This document shows positions 1 to 8,026 of a stretch of DNA of 64,000 bases, piece by piece. The notes beneath the pieces are model-generated. The model did not search any database. It was not told the origin of the DNA and saw only the letters and a program-made list of their open reading frames with translations. This DNA is from Stagnimonas sp. (GTDB lineage Bacteria; Pseudomonadota; Gammaproteobacteria; Nevskiales; Nevskiaceae). The translations under genes and the position numbers were made by a program. The stretch's first letter is position 1. Each line of letters begins with the position of its first letter. Where the stretch lies: assembly GCA_030696045.1 (NCBI GenBank), contig JAUYNO010000004.1:37328-101327 (forward strand), in the 5' to 3' direction.

Positions 1-145
1 GTACGTTCCGGCGGGCAAATCGGTACGCCATCTAAACGCCTTTGTATGAGCCGGAGTATTCGGCGTGGTAACCGCCAAGGCCGGCCGGCCGCGTTCGGCG
101 ACCCTGGTCATCACCAAGAAGGACGGTGGTCAGATCGGCGTCTGA
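1..145 (+). other. possible 3' tail of an upstream gene (unidentified)
   Basis: One forward frame ends at a TGA at 143-145, 18 bases before a strong terminator, which suggests that a rightward gene ends here. The same frame carries an in-frame TGA at 47-49, so only about 31 codons are open after it and no ATG start lies in them. The last residues read ITKKDGGQIGV. I do not recognise a family. It may be a broken gene end, a very short gene with a GTG start, or untranslated sequence before the terminator. Confidence 0.2.
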
Positions 146-163
146 ATCCGCCCGCTGTGAACG

Positions 164-193
164 GAGCCCGCCTAGTGCGGGCTCTTTTTTTTT
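164..193 (+). terminator. rho-independent terminator
   Basis: A perfect 8-bp stem (GAGCCCGC / GCGGGCTC) with a 5-base loop is followed by nine T. It ends a rightward transcript entering from the left of the window. Confidence 0.9.
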
Positions 194-218
194 GGCCGGC
201 GCGGCGCCAGCGCAGTCC

Positions 219-250
219 AAAAAAAGGGCCGCGACTACCGGTCGCGGCCC
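219..250 (-). terminator. rho-independent terminator of the TonB receptor operon
   Basis: Read leftward, a 10-bp perfect stem (GGGCCGCGAC / GTCGCGGCCC) with a 5-base loop is followed by seven T. It lies 23 bases after the receptor stop codon. Confidence 0.9.
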
Positions 251-273
251 GAGTTTTACTTCCCAAGGAAGTC

Positions 274-2409
274 CTAGAACGCGGCCTCCAGCGTCAGGCT
301 GACACCGCGGCCCCGCGCGTCGATGCCGGAGGCGTGCTCGCGATAGCTCTTGTCGAGCAGGTTCTCGCCCATCAGCTGCAGGCGGAGGTTCTCGCCGACG
401 CTCCAGCGCCCGGCAAGATTCAGCACGGCGAAGCCGGCAGTGCCACCCTCGGCAATGCGGTTGTCAGCCCGGTCGGCGCTGTCCAGGCGGTGCTGGCTGT
501 CGTTGAACCAGAGGCTGGGCTCAAGCTCGACCTTGGCCAGCGGCTGCCAGGCGAGGGCCAGCAGGCCGTTCAGCGGCGGCACCCGGTTGCCCGGCTCGGT
601 GAGACCGCCGTTCTTCTGCTCGGCCCAGGTGTAGTTGAGCGTGGCGCGGGCCAGCAGCTTCGGCAGCAGGCGGTAGCGCAGCGCGCCCTCGAAGCCGTAG
701 TAAGTCGCCTCGGCGATGTTCTGGTTCTGGGCGCAACCGTCGGCCTCGGTGCAGCCCTGCTCGCCGTTCGGCACGGCGGGGTTGATGAGGGTGATGCGGT
801 CCTCGTACCTGGCATAGAACAGCGTGGCCTCGCCGGCCAGCGAGCCGCCGCGGAACTTCAGTCCGGTATCGGCCGACAGCAGGCTCTCGGGCTTGAGGCC
901 GGTGTTGGCAACCACCACCCGGCCGCCGGCACGATCCCCGACCTGGGCGAGGTCGTTGATGTTGGGCGCGCGGTAGCCGCGGCCGAGATTGCTGGCCCAG
1001 GCGAGATTCGGGGTGATGGCGTAGCGCAGGCCCAGCTGGGCGCTGTAGTCGGTGTTGTCGATCTTGCCGGCGACGGCGCGGTCGGACTCCGGCGCAGCCG
1101 GCAGCTCGGTCGAGGTCTGGTTGACGCGACCACCGACATCCAGCAGCCAGTCCGGCGCGAACCGCCAGGCATCCGACAGGTAGACGCCGAAGTTGTCGGA
1201 GCGAGCGCCGTTCGGGAAGCGGCTCTTGAAGCCGGTGCTCGGCGAGTTCGGGTTGAACGGCCCGCCGGCATCGCTGCGGTACTTGGCGCTCTTCACCGCG
1301 TCGCGGTACAGCTCGATGCCATAACTCAGCTGCTGCGCGCCGCCTAGGGCGCTGCGGGCGGCAAGGGTGAAGCCGTCCAGCGTCGAGCGGTTCTTCTCGC
1401 GCTCCTGGCGGGTGAGATTGCGCAGCAGGTCGTAGCGATCATCGTCGATCACCTGGCGACCCAGGTGCGCCTCCAGACTGTCGATGAAGCCCAGCGGGGC
1501 GGTGTGGCGCCAGCGCAGGTGATAGAACTCGCGGCTGTTGAAATACACCGACTGGGCGCGCGCCGGGTTGGAGCCGGTGATGGGCTTGGAACCCGGCACC
1601 ATCTCGTTGTAGCGGAAGAAGCCGTCGGGCACATCGAAGTACTGCAGCGACAGCATCAGCTCGTCGCTGGCGGTCGGCGCCCACAGGCTCTTCAGATCAT
1701 AGGCGCGGGAGGTGTACTCACCAGGGCCCACCGTGTCACCGAAGCGGATATTGCCCTGCCCGTCCGCCGACTGACCCTGGTCGCCGCCGATCTGGCGGTT
1801 GCCGTAGCTCGCCGTGGTGTAGCCGCCGCTGACCGAGAGCCGGTCGTTGCCGACCGCGTGGCTGACCCGGCCGATCTTGGCGAGATCGGCACTGCCGTAG
1901 TGCAGCTTCGCCTCGGTGCGGTAGCCGACCTCGCTGCCCTCGAAGCGCGCCTCCGGCGTGCGGATCTGGATCACGCCGCCCATGGCGTCCGGGCCGTACA
2001 GGGTGGCGTAGGGGCCGCGCAGCACTTCCAGCTGCTCGATGTTCCAGGGATCGACCAGGGCGATGTACTGGCTGGGCGCGGTGCGGAAGAAGGCGTTGTT
2101 GAGGCGGAAGCCATCGACCAGGTGCAGCACCTCGGCACCCTTCAGGCCGCGAACGATGGCCATGCCCTGGCCGGGGCCGGTCTGCTGGAAGTAGACGCCG
2201 GCCTCGCCGCGCAGCAGCTCGGCCATCACCTGCGGGCTCTTCTTGTCGATGGCCTCGGCGTCGAGCACGGTGAGCGGCTGCGGCAGCTCGAAGCCGGGCT
2301 CGGGCAGACGGCCAGCGGTGACCTGGACCGGTTCCAGGATCACCGGATCGGCGAACGCAGGGCTGGCGAGCATCGCGGCGGCGATGGCCAGGAGACTGGG
2401 CTTGAACAT
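274..2409 (-). CDS. TonB-dependent outer membrane receptor
   Basis: A 711-residue outer-membrane active transporter that would take up a ligand using TonB energy. Residues 1-20 form a signal peptide ending in SPAFA. A TonB-box-like segment (EPVQVTA) follows near residue 27. The plug domain spans about 40-155, with the typical LRGPYATLYGPDAMGGVI stretch. The remainder is a 22-strand-type barrel ending in Phe, as outer-membrane proteins do. Reading is open further upstream, but the ATG at 2409 is chosen because it starts the signal peptide and follows an AGGGA ribosome site. It lies 74 bases after the PHP lipoprotein gene, probably the same operon. The ligand cannot be read from sequence; vitamin B12-, siderophore- or metal-type receptors are all possible. 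Confidence 0.93.
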   Translation of the reverse strand: MFKPSLLAIAAAMLASPAFADPVILEPVQVTAGRLPEPGFELPQPLTVLDAEAIDKKSPQVMAELLRGEAGVYFQQTGPGQGMAIVRGLKGAEVLHLVDGFRLNNAFFRTAPSQYIALVDPWNIEQLEVLRGPYATLYGPDAMGGVIQIRTPEARFEGSEVGYRTEAKLHYGSADLAKIGRVSHAVGNDRLSVSGGYTTASYGNRQIGGDQGQSADGQGNIRFGDTVGPGEYTSRAYDLKSLWAPTASDELMLSLQYFDVPDGFFRYNEMVPGSKPITGSNPARAQSVYFNSREFYHLRWRHTAPLGFIDSLEAHLGRQVIDDDRYDLLRNLTRQEREKNRSTLDGFTLAARSALGGAQQLSYGIELYRDAVKSAKYRSDAGGPFNPNSPSTGFKSRFPNGARSDNFGVYLSDAWRFAPDWLLDVGGRVNQTSTELPAAPESDRAVAGKIDNTDYSAQLGLRYAITPNLAWASNLGRGYRAPNINDLAQVGDRAGGRVVVANTGLKPESLLSADTGLKFRGGSLAGEATLFYARYEDRITLINPAVPNGEQGCTEADGCAQNQNIAEATYYGFEGALRYRLLPKLLARATLNYTWAEQKNGGLTEPGNRVPPLNGLLALAWQPLAKVELEPSLWFNDSQHRLDSADRADNRIAEGGTAGFAVLNLAGRWSVGENLRLQLMGENLLDKSYREHASGIDARGRGVSLTLEAAF

Positions 2410-2443
2410 GGGAATCCCTGAATGAGTTGATGACGGCTTCAGG

Positions 2444-2480
2444 TCGGACGTTAGCGAGTCCGATGTAAAGACTTGGTCAA
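2444..2480 (-). promoter_or_regulatory. candidate promoter/operator before the TonB receptor
   Basis: On the minus strand a TTGACC -35-like box (2475-2480) is followed 17 bases later by a poor -10 (TCGCTA). An inverted repeat, TCGGAC-N8-GTCCGA (2444-2463), covers this -10. It could let the receptor be controlled separately from the upstream gene. The evidence is pattern only. Confidence 0.3.
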
Positions 2481-2483
2481 TTC

Positions 2484-4139
2484 TTAGGAACCTGCCGACG
2501 CCGGCTTCAGGAAAATCGGATTGCCAATCACGGTGCGGGTCTGGGCGTCGCGCAGCTCGATCCGCCAGAACGTGCCGAGCGGGCCTTCGCTGACCGGCAG
2601 CCGGGCGGCCGCCTGGGTGTGCACATAGGGATCGGTCGGCACCGGCAGGCTCAGCACCGGCAGGCCGTTGGCGTAGTAGCTCAGCAACTGGCCGACGCCG
2701 CCGCTGACCGTGGTGGTCAGCGTCGCGGTCTCGCCCTCGGCCAGCACCAGGCTGTCGCCATAGATGCCCTGCTGCCCGCCCGGCCCGCTGGCTTCGAACA
2801 ACACCTGCGGCGAGTTGGCGATGCCGCGCGCACGGATATAGGCATGGCCGGCCCGGATCGCCGCGCTCAGCGCCGGCCGCGACAGGTTCTGCGCGTGCAC
2901 GGCGGTGGCGCTGGAGCCATAGCCCTTGCGGCTGCGCTGGTCCTCGGCGTCGACGCCCTTGCTGTCGGAACCGCTGACGGCGGTGATCTTGTAGCCCTGG
3001 GCCAGCAGGCCCTCCCATTTCTGGATGGCGGTGGCGACGAAGGGGTTCTCGATCGAACCGGCCGGCAGCGGAATGCCGAGGTCGTCGGCAGTGGCGATCA
3101 TCGGCCCGTTCACCAGCTCGATGGTGTCGACCTGGGACCAGTCCACGGCGTCGTCGAGCTCGAAGTAGCAACCCCGGCAGAAATTGCTGAACAGCGGCGG
3201 CGGAAAGGTGGTCGGGTGGTTGACGCCGAACAGCGCGCCGTCGGCCTTGCTCAGGCGCTGGATCTCGGCGGCGCTGACGTCCTCGAAACCGTGCCGGTAT
3301 TCGAGCACCGAGGGCGTTTCGCCGAAGGCCATCATGTGACCGTGGTAGGTGATGATCTCGCGCCCCGGCCAGATCAGCAGGTCCGGGTGCTGGCGCTGCA
3401 CCGCGCCGAGCGTGTGCCAGTGCTGGCCGGTGACGTACTCGGTGACCATCAGGAAATCCAGCTGCGCGGCGCGCGCCTGGGCGATGAAGTCGGGCCAGTC
3501 CGGCGCGTTCGGGTTGGAATGGTAGGCGTGCATGTGGAAGTCGCCGTGATACCAGCCGGCGCCGAAGCGCGCGACATGGCCGCGATCCACCGGGTCCTCG
3601 GCCGGCGGCGCGCCGGCTGCCGCCGCCTTGCACTCGACCCGGACGCGATAGTCCGCGCCATTGGGCGCGACGGCGGCGATGCCGAGGTCGGCGAACCAGA
3701 GGCCGGGCTCGATGCGGCCGGGCACGAAGCCGCGATCCGCGCCATCGGCCTGCACGAAGATCGGCGCCTGCTCGTTGTCGCTGCGACCCTGGCGCGAACC
3801 GCCCCAGCCGCGGAAGCCGGCGGCACTGCGGTAGCCGCGCTGGTCCCAGAGCCCGAGGTCGAAGGTGGTGCTGGTCAGCGGTGTGCTGGGCGGGTTGCCC
3901 GGCTTGTCACTCCAGTCATAGCTCAGCTCGACCCGGCCGGTACCCGGCGCCACCGCGAACGGCAGCATGCGGTAGCTCTTGGCGTCGCCGCCGCCGGCGC
4001 TGCCGGTAAACTCCAGCGGCGCGGCGCCGGGTGCGCAGGCCGGCGCCGACGGCAGGCCGCCACCGGTCGGTGGCGTGCTGGAATCGCCGCAGGCGCTCAA
4101 CAGCGACAGCAGCAGGATCGGCAGCAAGGAGGCTTTCAT
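2484..4139 (-). CDS. PHP-domain metallohydrolase lipoprotein (CehA/McbA-like)
   Basis: A 551-residue exported protein. A lipoprotein signal (LLSLLSAC, Cys17) anchors it to a membrane. The catalytic part starts with WYHGDFHMHAYHSN at about 197-209, the metal-binding first motif of PHP-type phosphoesterases. MVTEY, GREIITYHGHMMAFG and GVNHP follow, all typical metal-ligand motifs of the CehA/McbA group. The first 190 residues look like a separate beta-rich domain. The ATG at 4139 is chosen over an upstream in-frame one because it begins the lipoprotein signal. Family members hydrolyse phosphoesters or carbamate-type bonds, but the substrate here is unknown. Placed just before a TonB receptor, it may process or capture what the receptor imports; this is inference. 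Confidence 0.85.
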   Translation of the reverse strand: MKASLLPILLLSLLSACGDSSTPPTGGGLPSAPACAPGAAPLEFTGSAGGGDAKSYRMLPFAVAPGTGRVELSYDWSDKPGNPPSTPLTSTTFDLGLWDQRGYRSAAGFRGWGGSRQGRSDNEQAPIFVQADGADRGFVPGRIEPGLWFADLGIAAVAPNGADYRVRVECKAAAAGAPPAEDPVDRGHVARFGAGWYHGDFHMHAYHSNPNAPDWPDFIAQARAAQLDFLMVTEYVTGQHWHTLGAVQRQHPDLLIWPGREIITYHGHMMAFGETPSVLEYRHGFEDVSAAEIQRLSKADGALFGVNHPTTFPPPLFSNFCRGCYFELDDAVDWSQVDTIELVNGPMIATADDLGIPLPAGSIENPFVATAIQKWEGLLAQGYKITAVSGSDSKGVDAEDQRSRKGYGSSATAVHAQNLSRPALSAAIRAGHAYIRARGIANSPQVLFEASGPGGQQGIYGDSLVLAEGETATLTTTVSGGVGQLLSYYANGLPVLSLPVPTDPYVHTQAAARLPVSEGPLGTFWRIELRDAQTRTVIGNPIFLKPASAGS

Positions 4140-4214
4140 GCCGCCAGTGTAGGACGCCCGGGCGACCGGGCGATGACGCCAATCCCACGCCAAAACCGGC
4201 TAGGCTTGCGATCC

Positions 4215-5141
4215 ATGAGCAATCCCCTCGAAGCCCCCCTGTCCCTGCGCGCCTACTTCATGAAACTGGGCGCGCGCCTGCTGATCCGGCCGGCCCTGCA
4301 CGAGCCCGACATGGCGCGGCGCCGGCAGCGGGTGGATGCCCTGAGCCGTTTTACCTGGCCGGCCGGCGGCGCCACCTACACCCACGGCAACCTCGGCGGC
4401 GTGCCGGTGGAATGGGTGGCGCACCCGGCCAGCGGCGCGCGCGGCTTCGTGCTCTACCTGCACGGCGGCGCCTACGTGGTGGGCTCGCCGCGCAGTCACC
4501 GGGCCCTGACCTCGCGGCTGGCCCAGGCGGCGCGGATCTGCGTCGCGGCGCTGGACTACCGGCTGGCGCCCGAGCACCCCTTCCCGGCGGCGCTCGACGA
4601 CGCCGTCGCCGCCTACCGGGCGCTGCTGGCGCAGGACATCTCCGCCAGCAAGATCATCATCGCCGGCGACTCCGCCGGCGGTGGCCTGGCACTGGCACTG
4701 GCGCTGCGCCTGAAGAGCGAGCCGCTGCCGCAACCGGCCGGCATCGTCTGCCTGTCGCCCTGGACCGACCTGAGCATGTCCGGCGAATCGGTGAAGAGCC
4801 GCGCCGCGCTGGAGGTGATGCTGTCGGAGCAGCTCGGCCGCGATAGCGCCCGCCACTACCTGCAGACGCAGGACCCGACCCTGCCCCTGGCCTCACCGCT
4901 GTTCGCCGACCTTGCCGGGCTGGCGCCGGTGTTCATCCAGGTCGGCGGCCAGGAGATCCTGCACGACGACGCCACCCGCTTCGCCCAGCGCGCCAGCGCC
5001 CAGGGCGTGCCGGTGACCCTGCAGACCTGGCCCAATCTCTGGCACGTCTGGCAGCTACACGCCGGCCTGATGCCGGAGGCCAACGCCGCGATCACCGCCA
5101 TCGCCAGCTTCATCCACGCCCGGCTGACCGGCAAGCTCTAG
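4215..5141 (+). CDS. alpha/beta hydrolase, hormone-sensitive-lipase family esterase
   Basis: A 308-residue cytoplasmic esterase or lipase. The oxyanion-hole motif HGGAY is at 83-87 and the nucleophile elbow GDSAGG at 151-156 (Ser153). An Asp in LHDDA (about 251) and a His in LWHVW (about 277) complete the triad. These are the hallmarks of HSL-type (family IV) esterases. Length is normal and there is no signal peptide. It is divergent from the PHP lipoprotein gene. A TAGGCT -10-like box ends 8 bases before the ATG, so the mRNA may have almost no leader. The natural ester is unknown. Confidence 0.92.
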   Translation: MSNPLEAPLSLRAYFMKLGARLLIRPALHEPDMARRRQRVDALSRFTWPAGGATYTHGNLGGVPVEWVAHPASGARGFVLYLHGGAYVVGSPRSHRALTSRLAQAARICVAALDYRLAPEHPFPAALDDAVAAYRALLAQDISASKIIIAGDSAGGGLALALALRLKSEPLPQPAGIVCLSPWTDLSMSGESVKSRAALEVMLSEQLGRDSARHYLQTQDPTLPLASPLFADLAGLAPVFIQVGGQEILHDDATRFAQRASAQGVPVTLQTWPNLWHVWQLHAGLMPEANAAITAIASFIHARLTGKL

Positions 5142-5266
5142 ACTGTCCGCCGCCGAGCCCTTACCGCGTTGTCCGTTCCACCTATGCCGCAGTCCTCCCC
5201 CCGGTCGTTCCCTGTTCCCGCCAGCCGCGCGCTGCCCGGGCTGGCGGCGGCGACCGCGCGCCAGGC

Positions 5267-6631
5267 ATGAGCGAAGACACCGTCACGCCACCCGGCACCC
5301 CCGGTGCCGCCAGGCTGGGTTCCCTGCCCGCCGGCGCCCCCGGCCGGATCGGCAAATACGAAATCCGCGGCGTGCTCGGCAAGGGCGCCAGCGGCCTGGT
5401 CTACAAGGGCTTCGATCCCTTCGTGCAGCGCGAGGTGGCGGTCAAGATCGCCCTGCACATGACTGAGGACCGGCAAGCCGGCAACTTCGAGGCACAGGCC
5501 AAGAACTTCTTCATCGAAGCCCGCGCCGCCGGCATGCTCAACCATCCGAACATCATCGGCCTGTTCGATGCCGGCATGGAGGAAGACCTCTGCTACATCG
5601 TCATGGAGTACGTCGACGGCGACACCCTGCTGCCCTGGTGCCGGCGCGCCGGCCCGCGACTGCCGGTCGAGAAGGTGGTGGACATCGGCCTGCGCTGCGC
5701 GCGCGGCCTCGACTACTCGCATTCCAAGGGCGTGCTGCACCGGGACATCAAGCCCAGCAACATCATGATCACGCTCGACGGCACGCCGAAGATCATGGAT
5801 TTCTCCATCGCCGAACTGAACGAGCCGCGCGAGGGCGAGGCCAGCGTGGCGGTCGGCTCGCCGCTGTACATGTCGCCCGAGCAGGTGATGCGCCAGAGCA
5901 TTGGGCCGACCTCCGATCTCTATTCGCTGGGCGCGGTGCTGTACCAGCTGTTCACCGGCGAGCCGCCGTTCTTCTCGCCGCACCTGCCCGGCCTGTTCGC
6001 GGCGATCCGCAACCAGCCGGCGCCCAATCTGGCGCTGAAGCGCGGCGATGTCTCGCGCGACCTCTGCAACATCCTGGCCAAGCTGCTGGCCAAGAAGCCC
6101 GCCGACCGTTACCAGAACGGGTTGGATCTGGCCACCGATCTGATGCGCGAGCACGAGCGCCTGCGCGCCAGCGACGCGCAATCGACCCGCCGCGAAAATC
6201 GCGATTCCCTGCGCGGCCTGGCCTTCTTCAACGCCTTCACCGAGACCGAGATCGACGAGATCCTGTCCGCCAGCCAGCTCAAGACCTTCCCGGCCGGCGC
6301 CACCATGGTGCAGGAAGGGGATGTTGAGAGCGCCTTCTACATCCTGGCGATGGGACAGGCCCTGGTGCGCAAGGGTGGCAAGCCCCTGCATGTGCTCGGC
6401 AAGGGCGACTGCTTCGGCGAGATCAGCCTCCTGTCCGGCGTGCGCCGTACCGCTTCGGTGGAAGCGGTGAGCACGGTGCTGGCGCTGCGCATCAACGCCA
6501 CCCTGCTCGACAACCTCGCCACCGACAGCCAGCTGCGTTTCTACAAGACCTTCACGCAGACGCTGATCTACCGCCTGACCATGACCAGCTCGCGGCTGTC
6601 CGCCGCCACTCCGTCGCCGCCGGTCACCTGA
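5267..6631 (+). CDS. Hanks-type Ser/Thr protein kinase with C-terminal cyclic-nucleotide-binding domain
   Basis: A 454-residue soluble kinase. The glycine loop is GKGASGLVYKG (38-48), the ATP lysine is Lys60 in VAVK, and the catalytic loop is HRDIKPSN (158-165). The metal motif is DFS (178-180) instead of DFG, and the activation segment ends SPEQ. Residues about 315-440 form a cNMP-binding fold beginning FFNAFTETEIDEI, with an FGEISLLSG phosphate-binding cassette. The Arg normally following that cassette is present (SGVRRTAS). There is no transmembrane segment, unlike PknB. Control of a kinase by cAMP or cGMP is suggested by the domain pairing but not shown. It stands alone with no phosphatase beside it. 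Confidence 0.93.
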   Translation: MSEDTVTPPGTPGAARLGSLPAGAPGRIGKYEIRGVLGKGASGLVYKGFDPFVQREVAVKIALHMTEDRQAGNFEAQAKNFFIEARAAGMLNHPNIIGLFDAGMEEDLCYIVMEYVDGDTLLPWCRRAGPRLPVEKVVDIGLRCARGLDYSHSKGVLHRDIKPSNIMITLDGTPKIMDFSIAELNEPREGEASVAVGSPLYMSPEQVMRQSIGPTSDLYSLGAVLYQLFTGEPPFFSPHLPGLFAAIRNQPAPNLALKRGDVSRDLCNILAKLLAKKPADRYQNGLDLATDLMREHERLRASDAQSTRRENRDSLRGLAFFNAFTETEIDEILSASQLKTFPAGATMVQEGDVESAFYILAMGQALVRKGGKPLHVLGKGDCFGEISLLSGVRRTASVEAVSTVLALRINATLLDNLATDSQLRFYKTFTQTLIYRLTMTSSRLSAATPSPPVT

Positions 6632-6749
6632 ATTCGCGCGCCAGTCGCGCCAAGCCACCGCGCGCAGCGGAAGGCGCTTTACTGCCCGCATGGCGTGCAG
6701 GACGAACTCAAGTATCTGCCGCCGTTGACCGCAGACCGGAGCCGGCGCA

Positions 6750-6983
6750 ATGACCGAATGGAGCCTACAAGCAGTGGCAGCCGCGATGCTCGTGGCGTTC
6801 GCCGCCTATGTGCTATTCAACCTGGCACTTTCCTCCCGCGACCAGCGTCGCCGGCAATACTCGAACGAGCTGCACCGTCGTTTCGAGCGCCGCGAAGCGG
6901 CGCGCCGGGAACGCCGCATGCAACAGATGGGGCCACCCGCCGGCCTGTCCGAGCGACGCCAGGGGCCGCGCCGACTCGCCTGA
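6750..6983 (+). CDS. small single-span membrane protein, uncharacterised
   Basis: A 77-residue protein. Residues about 8-27 (VAAAMLVAFAAYVLFNLAL) form one membrane span. The rest is strongly basic and Arg-rich (RRRQYS, RRFERREAARRERR), probably a cytoplasmic tail. A GGAG site precedes the ATG. It ends 1 base before the convergent mak stop codon. I do not recognise a family. Composition and a clear membrane span make a real gene likely. Confidence 0.6.
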   Translation: MTEWSLQAVAAAMLVAFAAYVLFNLALSSRDQRRRQYSNELHRRFERREAARRERRMQQMGPPAGLSERRQGPRRLA

Positions 6984-6984
6984 C

Positions 6985-7893
6985 TCAGGCCGGTGGCCAG
7001 AGCCAGGCCGCGCCGCGCACCCCGCTGGAGTCACCGTGTGCTGGCGGCCGCAGCCGGGTATCGACCCGATCACTGAAAACCCAGTCGCCCCAGAGGCGCG
7101 GCAGATTGCGGTACAGCCGCGCCAGCCGCGACAGCCCGCCGCCGAGCACGATCACTTCCGGGTCCAGCAGATTGATGACGCTGGCCAGCGCCCGCGCCAG
7201 CCGGTCCTCGTAGCGCCTCAGCGACTCCAGGCAGCCCGGGTCGCCGGCCTCGCCGCGTTCGGCGATCTCCTCCGCCTTCAGGGCCCCGCCGTGGCGACTG
7301 GCGTGGTCGCGCGCCAGCGCAGGGCCGGACAGCCAGGCCTCGATGGACCCGCGATGGCCATCCCAGTGCGCCGGGCCCGGCACCTCGTCCCAATCCAGCC
7401 TCGGCCAGGGCAGCGGGTTGTGCCCCCATTCGCCGGCGATGGCATTGGGGCCCGACAGCAGCTTGCCGTCGATGACGATGCCGCCGCCAACCCCGGTGCC
7501 GAGAATCGCCGCGAACACGCTGCGGGCCCCGGCGGCGGCGCCGTCGGTGGCCTCGGACACCGCCAGGCAGTCGGCGTCGTTGGCCATGCGCACCGTCCGC
7601 CCGAGTGCCGCTTCCAGGTCCTGCTTGAGCGGCCGGCCGTTGAGGCAGACAGAATTGGCGTTCTTCACCAGGCCGCTGGCCGGCGAGATCGCCCCCGGAT
7701 GGCCGATGCCGACCGGCAGGCCACTGCGGCCGGCAGCGGCTTCCATGCGGCGCACCAGTGCATGGATGGTGGCGATCTGCCCGTCGTAGTCCTGGTTCGG
7801 CGTCGGCAGGCGCTCGCGCGCCAGGATCTCCGAGCCCTGCCCCATCAGGATGGCTTCGGTCTTGGTGCCGCCGAGGTCGACGCCGATGCGCAT
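6985..7893 (-). CDS. mak: ROK-family fructokinase (Mak-like), zinc cysteines lost
   Basis: A 302-residue cytoplasmic sugar kinase that would phosphorylate fructose with ATP. It follows E. coli Mak closely: DLGGTKTE near the N-terminus, VKNANS, NDADCLAVSE, a GTGVGGG phosphate loop, AGEWGHNPLPWP, and HGDSSGVRGAAWLWP at the C-terminus. The odd feature is the zinc site. ROK kinases carry Cys-x-Cys-Gly-x-x-Gly-Cys-x-Glu, while here the segment is HWDGHRGSIE, with all three Cys replaced. Expected length and otherwise full motifs argue for a functional enzyme with a changed structural site. It is divergent from a diguanylate cyclase gene. Confidence 0.9.
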   Translation of the reverse strand: MRIGVDLGGTKTEAILMGQGSEILARERLPTPNQDYDGQIATIHALVRRMEAAAGRSGLPVGIGHPGAISPASGLVKNANSVCLNGRPLKQDLEAALGRTVRMANDADCLAVSEATDGAAAGARSVFAAILGTGVGGGIVIDGKLLSGPNAIAGEWGHNPLPWPRLDWDEVPGPAHWDGHRGSIEAWLSGPALARDHASRHGGALKAEEIAERGEAGDPGCLESLRRYEDRLARALASVINLLDPEVIVLGGGLSRLARLYRNLPRLWGDWVFSDRVDTRLRPPAHGDSSGVRGAAWLWPPA

Positions 7894-8026
7894 GCCGCAG
7901 GCTCGCTAGTAAGTAAGCAGGATCACGACCGCCTACCAAGGGCGGCCGCTAGACTGCGGGCCACCATGATGCGGGTCCGTTCGCCGGCCTGCCAGGTCGC
8001 GGATCCGCTGGAGGAGATGCAAAGCC

